DNA of 64,000 bases from Rhododendron vialii (lineage: Eukaryota; Streptophyta; Magnoliopsida; Ericales; Ericaceae). The translations under genes and the position numbers were made by a program. Under the pieces are notes generated by a model. The model did not search any database and was not told where the DNA came from. It saw nothing but the letters and a program-made list of their open reading frames with translations. The stretch covers positions 6,988,501 to 7,052,500 of the forward strand of contig NC_080564.1 of the NCBI RefSeq assembly GCF_030253575.1, read 5' to 3'. This document shows positions 1-12,539 of the stretch, piece after piece (position 1 is the stretch's first letter; every line of letters starts with the position of its first letter).

Positions 1-3000
1 AACGGGTTTGCACTTATGAGTGCCCAAGGTTATGAACTTGCGTGCTTTGGAAAGGCTGAAGAATTTTCGACCAAGAGCAAGAAAATGTTGGATCGATCAT
101 ACGGAAGCTTTAACTGTCTAAATCAGGACAGAAATGATTTTGAAGACAGAACACAAGAGAATCTTTTGAAGTCTGGCTTACCTAGGCTAGTTCCTTCTTT
201 AAGCTTCAATGACAAAATTGTTAATGCAACAAGTCTGGCTCAACACTCCAAGAAAAGGAAATCCACTGTTATCAGGCTTTCGTTCAAGAGGACATCTGTT
301 GATGGGGATGAGTCTAATGGATACTGTAAGTGTCGCACTAGTATGTATGCTTGAGTCTTTCTTTCTTTGAATGTGTCCAGAATTCTCTTTACTGTGAAGC
401 GAGTGCTTTCCTAATGTCTTTTTTTTCTTGATTATTTGCTGGATATTTGGATCAATCTGCATGGGGGCCTGAAATTCAACTTTCTTTTGTGTATGAATAT
501 TGTGGAAACTTCATATTGGGCCCAATACCAGTTGGGAATGAGTGGAAGGGTCCCTCATGTTATTATTGGGTGATCTCTCATTCCACACCCAAGCAATGTG
601 AGACTGTTCTCCCCTGCTGAGGCTGACTTCTAAAATTAGCTTTACCCTTCATTGGCTATTAAGTGCCTCCGGAATCCATATATATATATATATATGAGCT
701 CAGTTCTTTGATGCCTTCGATTTCGTATTAACTTGAAAATTACCAAATTTGGTTCTTTCACCTCACATCGTGGCAATGAACTGGTAGTTTAGTATTGTAG
801 TTTGGTTTTATGTGTGTGTTGATTACAGTTCATTCACACATTTCAATATGGTGCAGGTGCGTCAAAAAGAATTCTGATTCGTCCTAGGGCGGGGCTCCTG
901 ATTCCATGTTGCAATGAAGAGAAGCCAACTCCAGGATGTTGGTCTGAGATTGGACCCTCGAATTTTAAGCTTCGTGGCGATAGTTATTTTAGGTATGCTG
1001 TGTAACTTCATGCGTAACTGGTGGCAAGGTTGTGTTCGTCCAAATTTCTATTAAGTATTTGATTGTCTCGAAAATTGATTTTCAGAGATAAGCGGAAATT
1101 GCCTGCTACAAATTGCACTCCTTACAACCCAATTGGTGTTGATTTATTTGTGAGCACGAGAAAGGTTAATCACATTGCCCAACACCTAGAGCTTCCTCCT
1201 GTCAAAGAAGATGGGATACTGCCAGCACTCTTAATTGTCAACATTCAGGTGCTATTTCAACGCAATCTTGTCGTTCATGTATTTCGTACTTGAACTTGCT
1301 ACTTCTGTATTGTGTTGTTCTGGTCGGATATGGGAATGGGACTTCATCAGCTTAAATTCAAAGTTGCGGATTCTGAGAATTTTGATATTGCTATCTGTTG
1401 ACCAATTTTGCTCTGTGGCAGTTGCCTAGCTATCCTGCCCCAATGTTTCTTGGCGATAGCGACGGGGAAGGCTTGAGTCTTGTTCTTTATTTCAAGCTCT
1501 CTGAGACTTTTGAGAAAGATGTCTCTCCTCAATTTCTGGACAGCATCAAGGTACATTGATTCAATATGCCTCTTCAGGAACTAATAGCCGGTTCTTCTTG
1601 TTTTTGGTTCAGAGTTAATTTGATACTCTTGGTCCAATAGTTAGTCTCTTCAACGTATTATTCTTAGTTACGGGTCATGGTACCTGTGTGCATTATGAAA
1701 TCGTTCGTCATCTGGACTGTAAGTCTTATTTTGCAGGTAGAAAATCTCGTCTTTGATATTCGCAAGTCCCGTACATAATATAGGGCATCTAGGGTCCTTT
1801 CTAACCGTTGGCACTGCACCATAGCAGTTCATGCAAAAAACAGTTTCATACATTTGTTGTATTGGTACAGTGGTAGTCCTTTTACTTTGTAGCATTCTTC
1901 TAAATTTACTTTCCTAAGGGATGACTTGCGGGTCCCATCACGATTGTCGATGACAATGAATTAGGAGGCGTGATCCGCAATACCTAATGCCAGTTTCTTC
2001 ATTCTTTTGTTAGAATGGAATCTGATTATGCTAGGCTACCTGAGATTTTTCTTCCAATGAGATCAAATGTTTGACGTCCACAACACCACCATGGTTCTGT
2101 GCTCACTCCTGTGCTCTTGAAATGCTAGCCAAGGAACACAATTACCATTTGTTTCCGTCAGAACTGCCAAAATTTCTGATTCTAAGAGACCAAATGGAAA
2201 CACTCGTTGGATAACAATTCTACAGTGGAACAAATCAAACTATAACGAACACATCAAAAAACAATGAAAACAAGGCAAAACAAAAGGTTCGTCAACACTG
2301 ATATCAATTGCATTTGACAATGCTTGACAATTTTTGTTCCATAAAACTTTTACATTTGGATTTTATACTTTCTGCTTTCAAGGAAATAGTCAATCAATCT
2401 ACAAAGCTAAACATGTTTGGTTATCAATTATCAGGCTTTTATGAACTCAGATTAGTTCACATTTTTACATAATTTTATTTCATTTTGCCCCTTCGAAAGT
2501 TTTCCAAAACATCTCTGAAACGGCAACACGGTAACAGAACTTCTCTTCTATTTCTTTTTTGGATCCGGAACTTACCTTCTAGATATCATTCTACTGGAAA
2601 TTGAACTGCAAGAATTGCAAGTTCAAAAGCGGGATCCCTCATTTTCGGATCAGATGAAACTAAGTTAGCTTAGGAAATTTGGTTTCACTGGAGTTAAATG
2701 CATAATAGTAATGCTTTGAGTCAGTCCAAATGAAGTGCTGCTGCTGCCCAATTTCACCTCGGTTCTCTTTATACACCGAGTCTCGGTTGATCCCTTGCAT
2801 GGTAGGTTAAAAGCTATTCATTTGTTCTACAGAGATTGATTGAAGATGACATGGAAAAGGTTAAAGGGTTTGCAAAAGAAACCACTGTTCCATACAGAGA
2901 AAGGCTAAAGATCATGGTTGGGGTGTCCAATCCAGATGAACTTGCATCAAGTTCTACTGAAAAGAAGCTTTTGCATGCTTACAATGAGAAGCCAGTCCTT

Positions 3001-3706
3001 TCGCGTCCTCAACACAGCTTCTATCAGGTGGAGTACCAAATCCTCCTTTTTTTTGCTCACACATTTTCACTTATTATTAGGTGTGGACTTGAAGGATGGG
3101 ACCTTATGATTTTTACCCTCCTGTATAAATGCAGGGCCCCGGTTACTTTGAGGTTGACCTCGACATTCATCGATTCAGCTACATAGCGAGGAAGGGGCTC
3201 GAAGCATTCCGAGAGCGTTTACGAAATGGGATACTTGATCTCGGGCTAACAATCCAGGTATTATTCTTGGGGAGAGATTTGTTCATTGAAATGAGTTTGG
3301 GAAAAGGATGGAATGGCCTCAGCGTAGTTGGTGAAGAATCATTCCATTCCATCTATAATTCATATCCTGCCATCTTTTTAGCCAACAGATGTCAGGATGC
3401 ATATTCCAACCAACCTTTTCATTCCGGCTTCATTCTACTGACCGTTTCATTCGAGGATGATTGAACATAACTTCACTGCATTTTCTTCTATTAAAACTGA
3501 TCTCTGCTGACTTCGAACGCCCAACAAAAGCCTTCAGTTGTCTGTTAAAGTAGTCATTGTCGATTTTCCTCATTTTTTATTACTGCAAACAGGCACAGAA
3601 ACCAGAAGAACTGCCGGAGAAAGTCCTCTGCTGTGTGAGACTAAACAAGATTGACTTTGTTAATCGTGGCCAAATTCCGACTATAGTGACTATTGATGAT
3701 GATTGA
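1..3706 (+). CDS. DUF1336 / EDR2_C-domain protein, 3' part (5' end outside window)
   Basis: Seven coding exons can be joined in frame: 1-325, 857-992, 1086-1248, 1422-1550, 2833-3027, 3135-3257, 3593-3706 (394 residues seen, stop TGA at 3704). All introns are GT-AG and phases agree. The last roughly 280 residues form the plant DUF1336 (EDR2 C-terminal) domain: the landmarks [37 protein letters not shown] and [12 protein letters not shown] appear in family order. The sequence before it is serine- and lysine-rich, with no PH or START domain seen, so it looks more like the short DUF1336-only plant proteins (CW14-like) than full-length EDR2, which carries PH and START domains; that part may however lie upstream. 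The reading frame is open to base 1, so exon 1 begins before the window. Function is not established for the short members; EDR2 itself is a negative regulator of defence-related cell death that binds lipids. Family call is firm, subtype less so. Confidence 0.88.
485..610 (-). repeat. Dispersed repeat in DUF1336-gene intron, related to 54.42-54.54 kb
   Basis: Read on the minus strand, this stretch begins AGTCTCACATTGCTTGGG and shares a run of about 110 bp with 54427-54535 on the plus strand (blocks for CACATTGCTTGGG, ATGAGGGACC, CCACTCATT and GTTTCCACA in the same order). Two copies in introns of unrelated genes and in opposite orientation point to a mobile repeat, perhaps a solo LTR or short LTR fragment. 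Type not settled. Confidence 0.55.
1551..2832. other. Long intron of the DUF1336 gene
   Basis: The 1.28-kb intron between coding exons 4 and 5 holds no coding sequence or mobile element that I can recognise. Donor GTACAT after AAG at 1550; acceptor CTACAG before 2833. Confidence 0.6.
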
Positions 3707-3799
3707 TCGGCGATCAGAGTCTGCAACACCCTTGTGTGGGAGGACCGAGTTGTTGATTATATGCACAGTTGGATTCCCTGCAATTCCCATTCCAATGAG

Positions 3800-3800
<1 letters not shown>

Positions 3801-3838
<38 letters not shown>
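3801..3838. repeat. (GA)n microsatellite
   Basis: An uninterrupted GA run about 95 bp after the DUF1336 stop codon, probably in or just past its 3'UTR. It is followed by an AT-rich run. Confidence 0.95.
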
Positions 3839-3840
<2 letters not shown>

Positions 3841-5071
3841 TGTTGTATATAGTATATATATATAAATAAACGTTCTTTCATGCTTAACATTCAAAATCGT
3901 GCTTGCATTGAAATGCTTTACTGTTATATATGGTATCTGCAGTTAACTCCTAATGTTCAACGTACCTTAGATGTAAAAGTGATTTCTGCAACCTATTGGA
4001 GTGATTTCTGCAACCTATTGGAACCACGCCGCAAGGGAGAAATATTTTGTGAATCCCTTGATCCCGGCGTGGATGACCTGCGTTTGACCAGACTAGAAAG
4101 GAGAATAGTTGAGGTGCGTGTAAGTCGTAACCGGTTCCAGACACCCCTAATTGTCGAGCCTTAAAAGACATCTGAAGCTATTCCTAAGCCAACGGCATCA
4201 TCAAGACCCATTCAATTTTTCAGTTGCTTGTTTATCCAGGAAAGACAAATCCCTAAATAGTAAGACATCTGAAGCTATTCCTAAGCCAACGGCATCATCA
4301 AGACCCATTCAATTTTTCAGTTGCTTGTTTATCCAGGAAAGACAAATCCCCAAATAGTATTGGGGCGTTGGTTAAGCGAATCTAAGTTTGGACAAATACC
4401 CCTTAAAAGATGAGCGATGATCAAGTCAAGACGAATTGGAAATTTTAGTGTGCCAGTCATCTGCGCCCCCAATCCTGCGGGATCTACTAACAAATTATGA
4501 GGAATAAAGGTAACTCAAGCATAATAAGCACTTCAGTAACTTCACTAGATTCAAAATCAGTAATCTTGCACTAAACTTTATCACTGCACACAATAGATGG
4601 TGCCAGATGGTAGAACAAGCTTTATTTGCCCAGATAGGCTTATGCATTTGGAAATCACACAAATGAGCCATACCCTGTTGCCAGCTATGAGCACTAAGCC
4701 TGCTATGTGGGATCAACAAGACAAGTGAGAAGCTCAACATGAACTTCAAATATAAACGATTAAACATATTCTTCATACACTCGGCAAAATACAAACAACA
4801 TACACCACCAGCTCTGATTTTACACATACAGAGGACAATGTGATGCAGCTACATATAGCACACAACGTGTTTCTTTCTTTTCTTTTTCCTTTTTTTTTCT
4901 CCCCCTTTCCGTTTTTTGGCCAGATGAGATGCATGTAGTATACATTCAGCGGTCCTACTTATTGGAGTGACAATAAGCCTTCAAGAATAGTTTCTCTTCT
5001 CAATACTCCATCTTGCTAGAATGGGCATTGGGAGAGGTCACTGATTGCCTCTTAAGATTTTCCCATGAAGA
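3839..5071. other. Intergenic stretch and WRKY 3' region
   Basis: The plus-strand DUF1336 gene and the minus-strand WRKY gene converge here. Apart from a 98-bp tandem duplication at 4164-4357, no gene is seen. The part nearest 5071 should contain the 3'UTR of the WRKY gene, which reads leftwards. Confidence 0.6.
4164..4357. repeat. Two-copy tandem repeat, unit about 98 bp
   Basis: The block starting AAGACATCTGAAGC at 4164 is repeated immediately at 4262 with almost no differences (for example CCCTAAATAGTA versus CCCCAAATAGTA at the ends). The near identity suggests a recent duplication. The short open frames across it are not convincing as genes. Confidence 0.92.
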
Positions 5072-6233
5072 TTATGCCATGATTTGCTCTTCTTTCAGAG
5101 GTACAAAAACTGCCCTTCGATCATTGCTTCCAAATTCCATTTCTTCACGTAGAGCAGGTTTCTTAGCAACTACCGTGTGTGTTTTCAACTGCAATGTGTT
5201 ACTATTTGCTGTGTTGTTACTAGACTTTCTGGCTGTAGGAACATCATGGTTATGCTTCCCTTCGTATGTGGTTACAACAGCTTTGGGATCTGAGGAAGCC
5301 CTCTCAACATGCTTACGAACATTGCATCCTGCATAAGTGCATTTGTAATAACTCCTGCAGATAAAATACAGAAGCATCAGAGATTATTCTGAAAGAAAGT
5401 TTAACTCCAATTTGTGTGATGCTCTGAATTTTGAATGAATGAAGCAAGGTAAAGAGCACAGAAATTGAATGAGGTCTCTAGACATGCCCTCTGCTTTGAT
5501 TCAGGTGCATGGTTCCAAGGCATAACCTCCCTTGAGTTCGTCGATCTTTGGAGGTATAGGGGGCCCACTATTTCAGTGGTAAAACTTTTTGAGAGCAGGT
5601 GCTTTGTGCATATATTGCCAAAGAATAGGGTTGTCTCCAGTCCTCCCCCACCCATATCCCCCATTGTTAGGTGATTACAAGAATACTATTATTCTTGTTG
5701 TAAAGTGAACTCCAATGCTTTTACATTACCCATTTTTTTCATATGCTTCTACATTTCCCATTTTTATCTTTTTTGGGGGGGCACAGAAAGTAAATGGAAT
5801 CTGTTGCAAGAACAAGAACAGATCGGAAGCAATATAATATGGACAACCACCATATGCTATTCATGCAGATTCCAACATACGCGAAATAATACCAAGCTTG
5901 AGTTGTAAAGAATGGGAGGGCTTAACAGAAACTGACATCTTATGCTTAGATTTGGGCTACCCTGCTCGCAATAACAAGGCATCAGACACAGGGGATCATG
6001 GCTCTTGCATAAACACCACTAGTATGCTACCTAATTGAAGATTTCATAGTAGACACAGTAGAATGAAGAAAAGAATTCCAGTAGAAAATTACAATAACTC
6101 AACTGAAGAGCGGTGGACAGTAACTGAGGAATGAGAAATTTTGAAGTCTTGAAATGACGAAGAAATCAAAATATGTGTAAGGGAAATGCTTAGTTATAGA
6201 ACACCACCCACCCAACCGCCCCCTCCACCCCGG

Positions 6234-6277
<44 letters not shown>

Positions 6278-9200
6278 TGCATGATTGAAAAAGACCTCAT
6301 CGGTGATATGATCCTATTTGAAGAATTGATCATCCCTAGTCTGCAATCAATACCAACATAAAGACAAAATTATCACCTTGGATGAGCATTTCCCTTGACC
6401 ACTTTCTGCCCATATTTTCTCCACTTGAACCCATCATCCAAAAGATCAACTTCACTCCTTGTCTGCACAACAATCCTGGCTTCTGTGACCGTTTTATGCG
6501 ACGAAGTTAGCTCAGAAGTCCCAACCTCTGTGTTCCTACATTGCAAACATCTAAATAAGAACTGGAAAGCATAGACCTATGAAAGAAAGAAAAAAGAGAG
6601 GAAGTATTCACATCAATAAGAACTGGAAAGCATAGACCTAAGTACTAAACTTACCTTCTTTTGGGATTCGGTTCATCATCATTGCCCTCATTAGGTACTA
6701 TTTCAGCGTTACTCATTTTAATGTTCTCTGTTGATTCCGGCAATTGAACAAGTGTCAGTTGGGTAGATGTCTGGTGACTCTGGTCTCTCTCAGAAACTGA
6801 ATGAAAAGTTTCATTTGAAGTGCTCGTTTCTGTCTCACCCACCAAACCAAGTTCCGGCACTGACTGATTTTTTGTATTTTGTTTCATGCGGGTTCCATCC
6901 TTAGCACGTTTGTTGGATTGTGGAAGTTCGTGATTGTGCTGGCCTTTGTACGTAATTTCAGATATCTTCCCATCAAAATTACGCTCAACCTTCTTCTTGA
7001 CAGGGCAATTGAGCTCCGTACACTTATAGTAGCTTCGCGGATATTCGCTTGCCTTGACCTGTTTCTGCCCGTATTTTCGCCAGTTGTACCCGTCATTCCC
7101 AGGTTTGTCCACAGTAGCAGGAGGGGGTTGACATTTCCTCTCGGATTGAGAAGCTTCTGATGATTCCATAAAGGAATTTTCAGGTTCTGATATCACAGAA
7201 TGCACCTGTTGTTGGATTGTTGTGTTGGAAGGAAAGGATTGATATTGTGACCATGATTCTGCTTCAGAAGTAGCTAGCGAAGAAGGTTGATGTTCAGCTT
7301 GCATCAAAGATTGGGATAATGTTGCAAGAGCCGTAACTTGAGCAAGGGCCTGCTGGTGGGTCATTCCAAAGGGGCTCTGCATGGAATTGAATGGGCAGTT
7401 AAATGAGTGCAAGGGTGCCACTATGTATTGGATTATGTATTGTCTAGACTTTTCATGTCTCATGACAGTTGACACCGTTTGCTTTGTTTAGTGTAAGAAT
7501 TCGGAGTCAATCTGGTAACCACATGTGGGGAAAAGAATTTCATAATTAGAATAAGTGGAGGCAGGCTACTTTGCCTACATGTGGGGAAAAGAATTTCCCT
7601 ATGACCCTGCTAAACAATTATCTGAAGCTGCCACATATTGCACGCTACTTTTGAGGACCAGTTATACGTAGGTATATCATCCGAACAAAAAACGATGGCT
7701 TGTACCTTGAACCCATACAATGGCGTAGGTGCATCATCCCTACATTCCAGGTATACAAGTAATACAACCAACCTTGCTAAGTTATCCACTAAAGTATCCT
7801 AATTTCCAAAAGGATAATAGCTTGAACATACATGACTGAACATATGAAATTTAAATGAGCACCAAAAGGGACAAAAGTAGTTGGATGGGCCTGAAATTCT
7901 GAATGTCATACCTTTTGATTTGTAAACTGGATTTAGGTGGGGTGAATTTCGGAGGAGGGGAGGAAGCCTTAGCTAGCAGATAATACGCACTGCGTACAAC
8001 GCTTTTAAAAGTAAAGGATTCTACAGGAACATCTGTAGGTGAACCCAAGAAACTAAAAAATCACAAATTCTCGATGGAGCTCGAATAGTAACAGTTTCAT
8101 CACCTTCAAATGCACCCACCGATGGTATAACAGTATCTTCTGTCAGTCACCATAGTAAAATTTTAAATCATCGGTATCCTCCAGATTCGCTGGAATGTGA
8201 CTTATTTCCGCATTTTCCACAAATTCGATTCATAATTCCTACCTACATCAGATCAAGTGGCCACCACAGATGTTTCCATTTAACCCTCCGGCAATATATT
8301 TGATCTTCAACATTGGGTAATGTCACAACAAAGGAAAACTAAACCTTTTGAATTGAGTGGTTCTTGACTTGGGCCTCACTTGGTAAAGCTTCGTATCTAG
8401 TTGATCACCATTTCCAGTAAGGTCAAGCTAATTAAGACCTTGTGTATCGGGGGCATAGATATATAGGTCAGGACTAAGTTCAAAATCTGTCAAATTTTAG
8501 TGGGCCCCCAAATTGCACACTTGGCTACCCAGAACACGAGGCTTCTGCAACTACAAGGTCAGGGAAAGGGTTGGATGTACGCAGCCTTATCCTGCAAACG
8601 GAGAAGCTGTTTCCACGACTCAAACCCATGAGTCCGTGACCACAGGGTCACATTGGAACAACCTTACCGTTCCGCCCGGGCCACCCCTCAAGATAACTGA
8701 CAAACTGCAATAACAATATTGAGTTGAAACTCATCCTCAATAGTAGTGCTGAAGCTGTCCAGATGCACAGACAAGTACTCTAGTTAATAATTAATGCTCT
8801 CTTCTTAATTGTATCTTAAATACCACAAGACGTTGGGTAAGATTCAAATGCAAAGGATTTGTCTTCACACTTATCAAGATTTCTTTTTTTCTTTGGCAAG
8901 ATGAAAGAGAAAATTTTATTCATCTGTTACAAAATTAATCCCTTCGTAAGTCACAAAATTAACGGCCACAAAAAACATGTGGTTTACAAAAATTTCAATA
9001 GGTGGTGAAGGCCCGGGGCATAGGGATTTGCTCCTTCCTAAGGTTTTGAATTTGCTCCCTCCTGAGGTCTAGGTTTGACCTCAGGTTCGAAACCTCACGG
9101 GTGCTATCAACTTTTTTGGGGCGAGTCCATACGAAGCAATTTGCTCCATCTTTCATTGGGTTCCCCGCAAGTGAACGGTGGGATTGGGCCTCAGGATTAG

Positions 9201-9824
9201 TTGAGGTGTGCAACTGGCCAAATATTTATCCAAAAAAAAAAACCACGGATATTTCGAACCAAAATCAACACTTTCACCACCAATTTTGCGTTCCATGAAA
9301 TTATCAGAAAGTGGTATACTTTAATGTTTTGTTTTATAAGTATTCTCTGTGAATTAAAAACGGAAACGGAAAAAAAACACAGTACAGAGTATAACTCGGC
9401 AACTCACCTGGAGAGGCGAGAAGAAACCCGGCGAGTTAAGAAAACCAGAAGGACTCAACCCAGGAGGAATCATAAACACATGAGGAGGATGAGTAGAAGA
9501 AGAATTCCCAACCACTAAATTCACCGGTCGGTTCTGCTTAAACCCTAATTTCTCTTCACCAGAATTCCCTCCTTCCTTGGCCGAATTGTCGGGAAAAAAG
9601 TTGGGTAGCTTGGGGGTACCGGCGGCGGCGACCGGAGAAGCCATGGCGCCGGCGAGGAGCTGAGAGAAGGAGCGGCAGTCGGATTCGGGGCAGTTATCGT
9701 AATCGGAGAAGAAGTTGGACACGAGGGTTAACGGACCGGGGCTCAAACCGGTGAAAAGGGTCTCGATTGATGACCGTGGCGGGAGCGTGATTGTCGGCCG
9801 TTGAGCTCCGTCCGTCTTCGCCAT
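5072..9824 (-). CDS. Group I WRKY transcription factor (WRKY3/WRKY4-like)
   Basis: Four exons on the minus strand, 9824-9408, 7376-6655, 6535-6377, 5354-5072, join in frame to 526 aa with consensus splice sites. The N-terminus (residues 1-139) has the proline/serine-rich stretch with FSQLLAGAM and [10 protein letters not shown] typical of WRKY3/4. The first WRKY domain carries WRKYGQK at 238-244 and a zinc site C258, C263, H286, H288 (C-X4-C-X22-H-X-H). The second has WRKYGQK at 418-424 and C438, C443, H467, H469 (C-X4-C-X23-H-X-H). The C-terminal domain has an intron at the PR codon, as usual in WRKY genes. The domain pair defines group I nuclear factors that bind W-boxes; WRKY3/4 relatives act in responses to pathogens and senescence. 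Oddity: the usual GNPYPR after the second heptapeptide reads GNAHPR. The start is the first in-frame ATG before the conserved N-terminus. Confidence 0.95.
6235..6275. repeat. Poly-A tract in WRKY intron 3
   Basis: About 40 consecutive A residues follow a C-rich segment inside the third WRKY intron (6376-5355). It could be the tail of a degraded retroelement on the plus strand, but the DNA before it is not recognisable. Confidence 0.8.
8505..8689 (-). mobile_element. Au-like tRNA-derived SINE in WRKY intron 1
   Basis: On the minus strand the sequence starts GAGGGGTGGCCCGGGCGGAA, continues with a tRNA-like part containing GGTCACGG and the B-box-like GGGTTTGAGTC, then GGATAAGGCTGCGTACATCC. That order matches the plant Au SINE family as I recall it. 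It is degraded and sits in the 2-kb first intron of the WRKY gene, in the gene's own orientation. Confidence 0.7.
8999..9243 (+). mobile_element. Second SINE-like element with A tail in WRKY intron 1
   Basis: From GGTGGTGAAGGCCCGGGGC the element runs through a Pol III B-box-like GGTTCGAAACCTCACGG and a family-typical GTGAACGGTGGGATTGG, and ends in ATCC followed by 11 A. Layout (tRNA-like head, unrelated body, A tail) fits a plant SINE. It lies antisense to the WRKY gene and about 165 bp from the end of exon 1. Target duplication not identified. Confidence 0.65.
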
Positions 9825-10880
9825 CTTTCTTTCCCACTTGGTCTGTCTATTGGGTGTTCTTGTTCTGCTGTTCTGGATCTATAAGTTGTAGTAGTAGTAG
9901 TAAAATTAAAGAAAGCGAGAATTGAAAACGCAAACGTAAATATCGATAGTGAATTGAGACCAAAAACGTACAAGCCTCAGGGGTTTATGTGAGTGATTGG
10001 ATAACATGCATATATGCAAGGTGTCTTTTTTAAAATTACAGCCTACGAGCACAAATATAAAACGTAAATGCTGATTAAGAATTGAGAGCGAGAGCGAAAT
10101 TGCCTGATCGGATGGATAACGAAGACATATATAGGTCCACATGCGTATTTGTGAGTGGTGTCTTTTTCGGGATTGATTATTTTGTGTCTTATCTTGAACA
10201 TGGTGGGGCCCAGGGCTTAAACAAACGGAAAAAGACATTTTTCATCCTTCTTTATTTAATTACTTATTGGATTAAAAATTAAAAAATAATTTTGATACTC
10301 CATATTTAATCATTGACACTATGTTTTTTGTCTTTATCTTATATAAAATTATTCAATTACCTTTTATTTTGTTAATATTCATCCACTTTTTCACAAATAA
10401 AAATGTATTATTATAATTTTAAATAAAAAAATAAAGTGTCAATTACTAAAAAGATAGTGTCAAAAACAATTTCCTTAAAAATATAAAAAAATATACTTAG
10501 TAGTGGTAGTTGTACTTCTCTCTCATTTTGTAGTGGAAGGTAGTAGTAGTGGTTCTACTTGTACCCAGCAGATCAACATTAGAAAATGAAAAATGCTTTC
10601 ACACTGCCGTTTGGGACGTAGGTGTGAATAAAAAATTGGTGAGATCAAAAAATATAAATAAAGATTTGTTTATGTATACATAGAAATTCATTAATTATCC
10701 ATGGCACTATGTACGAGCATTATTAGGCCATGTTTATGTACAGAAATTCATTATTTGTCCTCCATAGCACTACGTACGAGCATTTAGCCATGTTTCCATT
10801 ACCAATTTTATGCTACAAATTTTTGTATTTTGACAAGTCGTTCATGCTAAGTAAAGAAAACAAAAAGTTTTGCATCCCAT
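9825..10880. promoter_or_regulatory. Upstream region of the WRKY gene
   Basis: The first several hundred bases beyond the WRKY start codon should carry its promoter and 5'UTR, reading leftwards. The part next to the start is pyrimidine-rich on the coding strand; beyond 10250 the DNA becomes strongly AT-rich. No site was located with confidence. Confidence 0.4.
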
Positions 10881-10923
10881 CAACAATTTACTGGTTAATG
10901 AAAATAACTTGATATTTCAACAA

Positions 10924-10996
10924 GGAAATTGATTTTCACACTCTCTTTCGTATGTATATTTTTTTAAAGACAAAAAAGAGAGTGAAAATCAATTAC
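10924..10996. mobile_element. Short foldback MITE
   Basis: GGAAATTGATTTTCACACTC at the left is answered by GAGTGAAAATCAATTACC at the right, about 25 bp of inverted repeat with a short A/T-rich loop. A related inverted repeat (GATATTCACACTGCCC) occurs at 33137-33303 inside the E4 gene. Confidence 0.65.
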
Positions 10997-10999
10997 CAC

Positions 11000-12400
11000 C
11001 AACATTAAGTGATTTTTAAGTTATTGCCTACTGGAAACACCCCTCAAGTACCCCCTTAGTAGAAGCTACTTTTAAATAACGGTTCTTACAAAATAAGTAG
11101 TTATTTGCAACTTTCTAACTTAAAAATAAATGTATTTACAACAAAAAAAAAAAAACTTTTTTTGCACCATTCAAAAAATCTCATCGAGATCTATCAAATA
11201 AGATTCATATTACGTACAAAATTATTTTAATAAATTTATTATTTTTAAACTTAAAAATTATATTTCAGTACATTTTTCTTAAGAACTTTGAACGGAACAC
11301 AACCTTAATAGTACTTTCTTTAATGAAAGGAAGAAATCTTTTTCATGAGTACTATGTTCTGGTAATTTCCATCCCACTCGAGACGAGCCAGATACAAGTT
11401 GGCGTCAATCTTCAATAGTACTACAATTAATTTTTTTGATCTCCGTCCGGACGGTCAATTCTGGAAGCTGAACACGACACATCTACCGCTTTTTAGCCGT
11501 TAAAAGTGGTTGCTCGTTGGCCCCACCGACGACCCCATGGGGTGAGAGATTATTTAAGCATTCGTTTCCTTTCGTGTCGTGTCGTCACCACTTGTCAAAC
11601 CCACCCCAGAATTCAAGCCAACCCGAAACTGACTCGGGGTACACTGCAGTGCACAGTACAGGAATTGAATTGGATTGATTGGACTCTGTCCTGGGTCCAC
11701 CGTAACTCCGCTTTTTGGTTAGGATCCATCGCATGCAAATGAGTAACGCCCCGTTTCGGAACGTAAAATAAATTCTTATTTTTTAAGAAATCAATTTGAA
11801 GCTAAAAAATAATGGGTTTTTTGAAATCTAAAAATATGCAATATAGATCTAAAAATAACTCCACTTTCTGGCTCGTTTACAAAAACTCAAGTTTATGCCG
11901 TTAACGAGCCAGGTATTTACGAGCCGAGTCAAGGTTTTAGGTGTTGAGCTCGGCTCATTCAGTGAAAGAGCCTAAAACTTACTAAATGAGTCGAGCCAAG
12001 CCACGAGTTGCTCGCGAGCAGTTCGGTTTGTTTGCAGTTCTAATCACAACCTTAAAATATTTTATTTTGCTAAGAGCCGCGACAGTCGGCACTGAACTAG
12101 GGGTTATACGAGTAGAGCCGAGTATTGGCATGTTCGAGCTCGTCTCGATCAGAATCGAGCCAAAAAATCAGGACTCGAGCTCGGCTCGCCAAACATGTAC
12201 AAAGTTTGAGCTCTGCTCGTTACAACTCGGTCTGGAATAAACGAGTTTGCTCGGCTCGAGCTCGAATTCATCATTTTTACCACAAAAAAAAAAGGACCCA
12301 ACCAAAATCCGTCATTAGAGCTTCGCCGGGAAACAAACCTGGACAGAATCCACGACCTCTGCCCGCCAACAATCAAAACTTCAATTCTGAATCGAAATCC
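11000..12400. other. Gene-free AT-rich DNA with GAGCTCGGCTCG-rich repeat
   Basis: 11090-11290 resembles 63070-63300 (both contain a TTTTTTTGCACC motif, ATCAAATAAGATTCATATTA-like text and a long A/T run), so it is a dispersed MITE-like repeat. 11870-12260 is rich in permutations of GAGCTCGGCTCG, the same composition as 45650-46260; both look like copies of one repeat family. No gene seen. Confidence 0.5.
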
Positions 12401-12533
12401 CACAAATTGAAATCAGTAAACCCACAAATTGAAATCTATAAACCGAAATCAATAAACCCACAAATTGAAATCAGTAAACTCATAATCGAAATCGGTAAAC
12501 ACACAATCAAAATCAGTAAACACACAATCGAAG
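12399..12533. repeat. Degenerate tandem repeat, units about 18-22 bp
   Basis: A block of AAATCAGTAAAC / CACAAATTGAAATC-type units repeats about six times with variation (AATCAGTAAACCC, AATCAATAAACCC, AATCGGTAAACAC, AATCAGTAAACAC). It keeps a frame open on the plus strand, but the product is only a lysine/isoleucine repeat and I do not treat it as a gene. Confidence 0.75.
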
Positions 12534-12539
12534 GATTAT

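Noticed and set aside
5401-5664. 87-codon minus-strand frame in WRKY intron 3
   Set aside because: Lies between two well-supported WRKY exons and has no recognisable motif; may be old transposon DNA.
9354-9407. Extension of WRKY exon 1 past 9408
   Set aside because: The open frame continues, but CTCCAG-GTGAGT is a strong donor and joins in frame to the conserved [14 protein letters not shown] exon.
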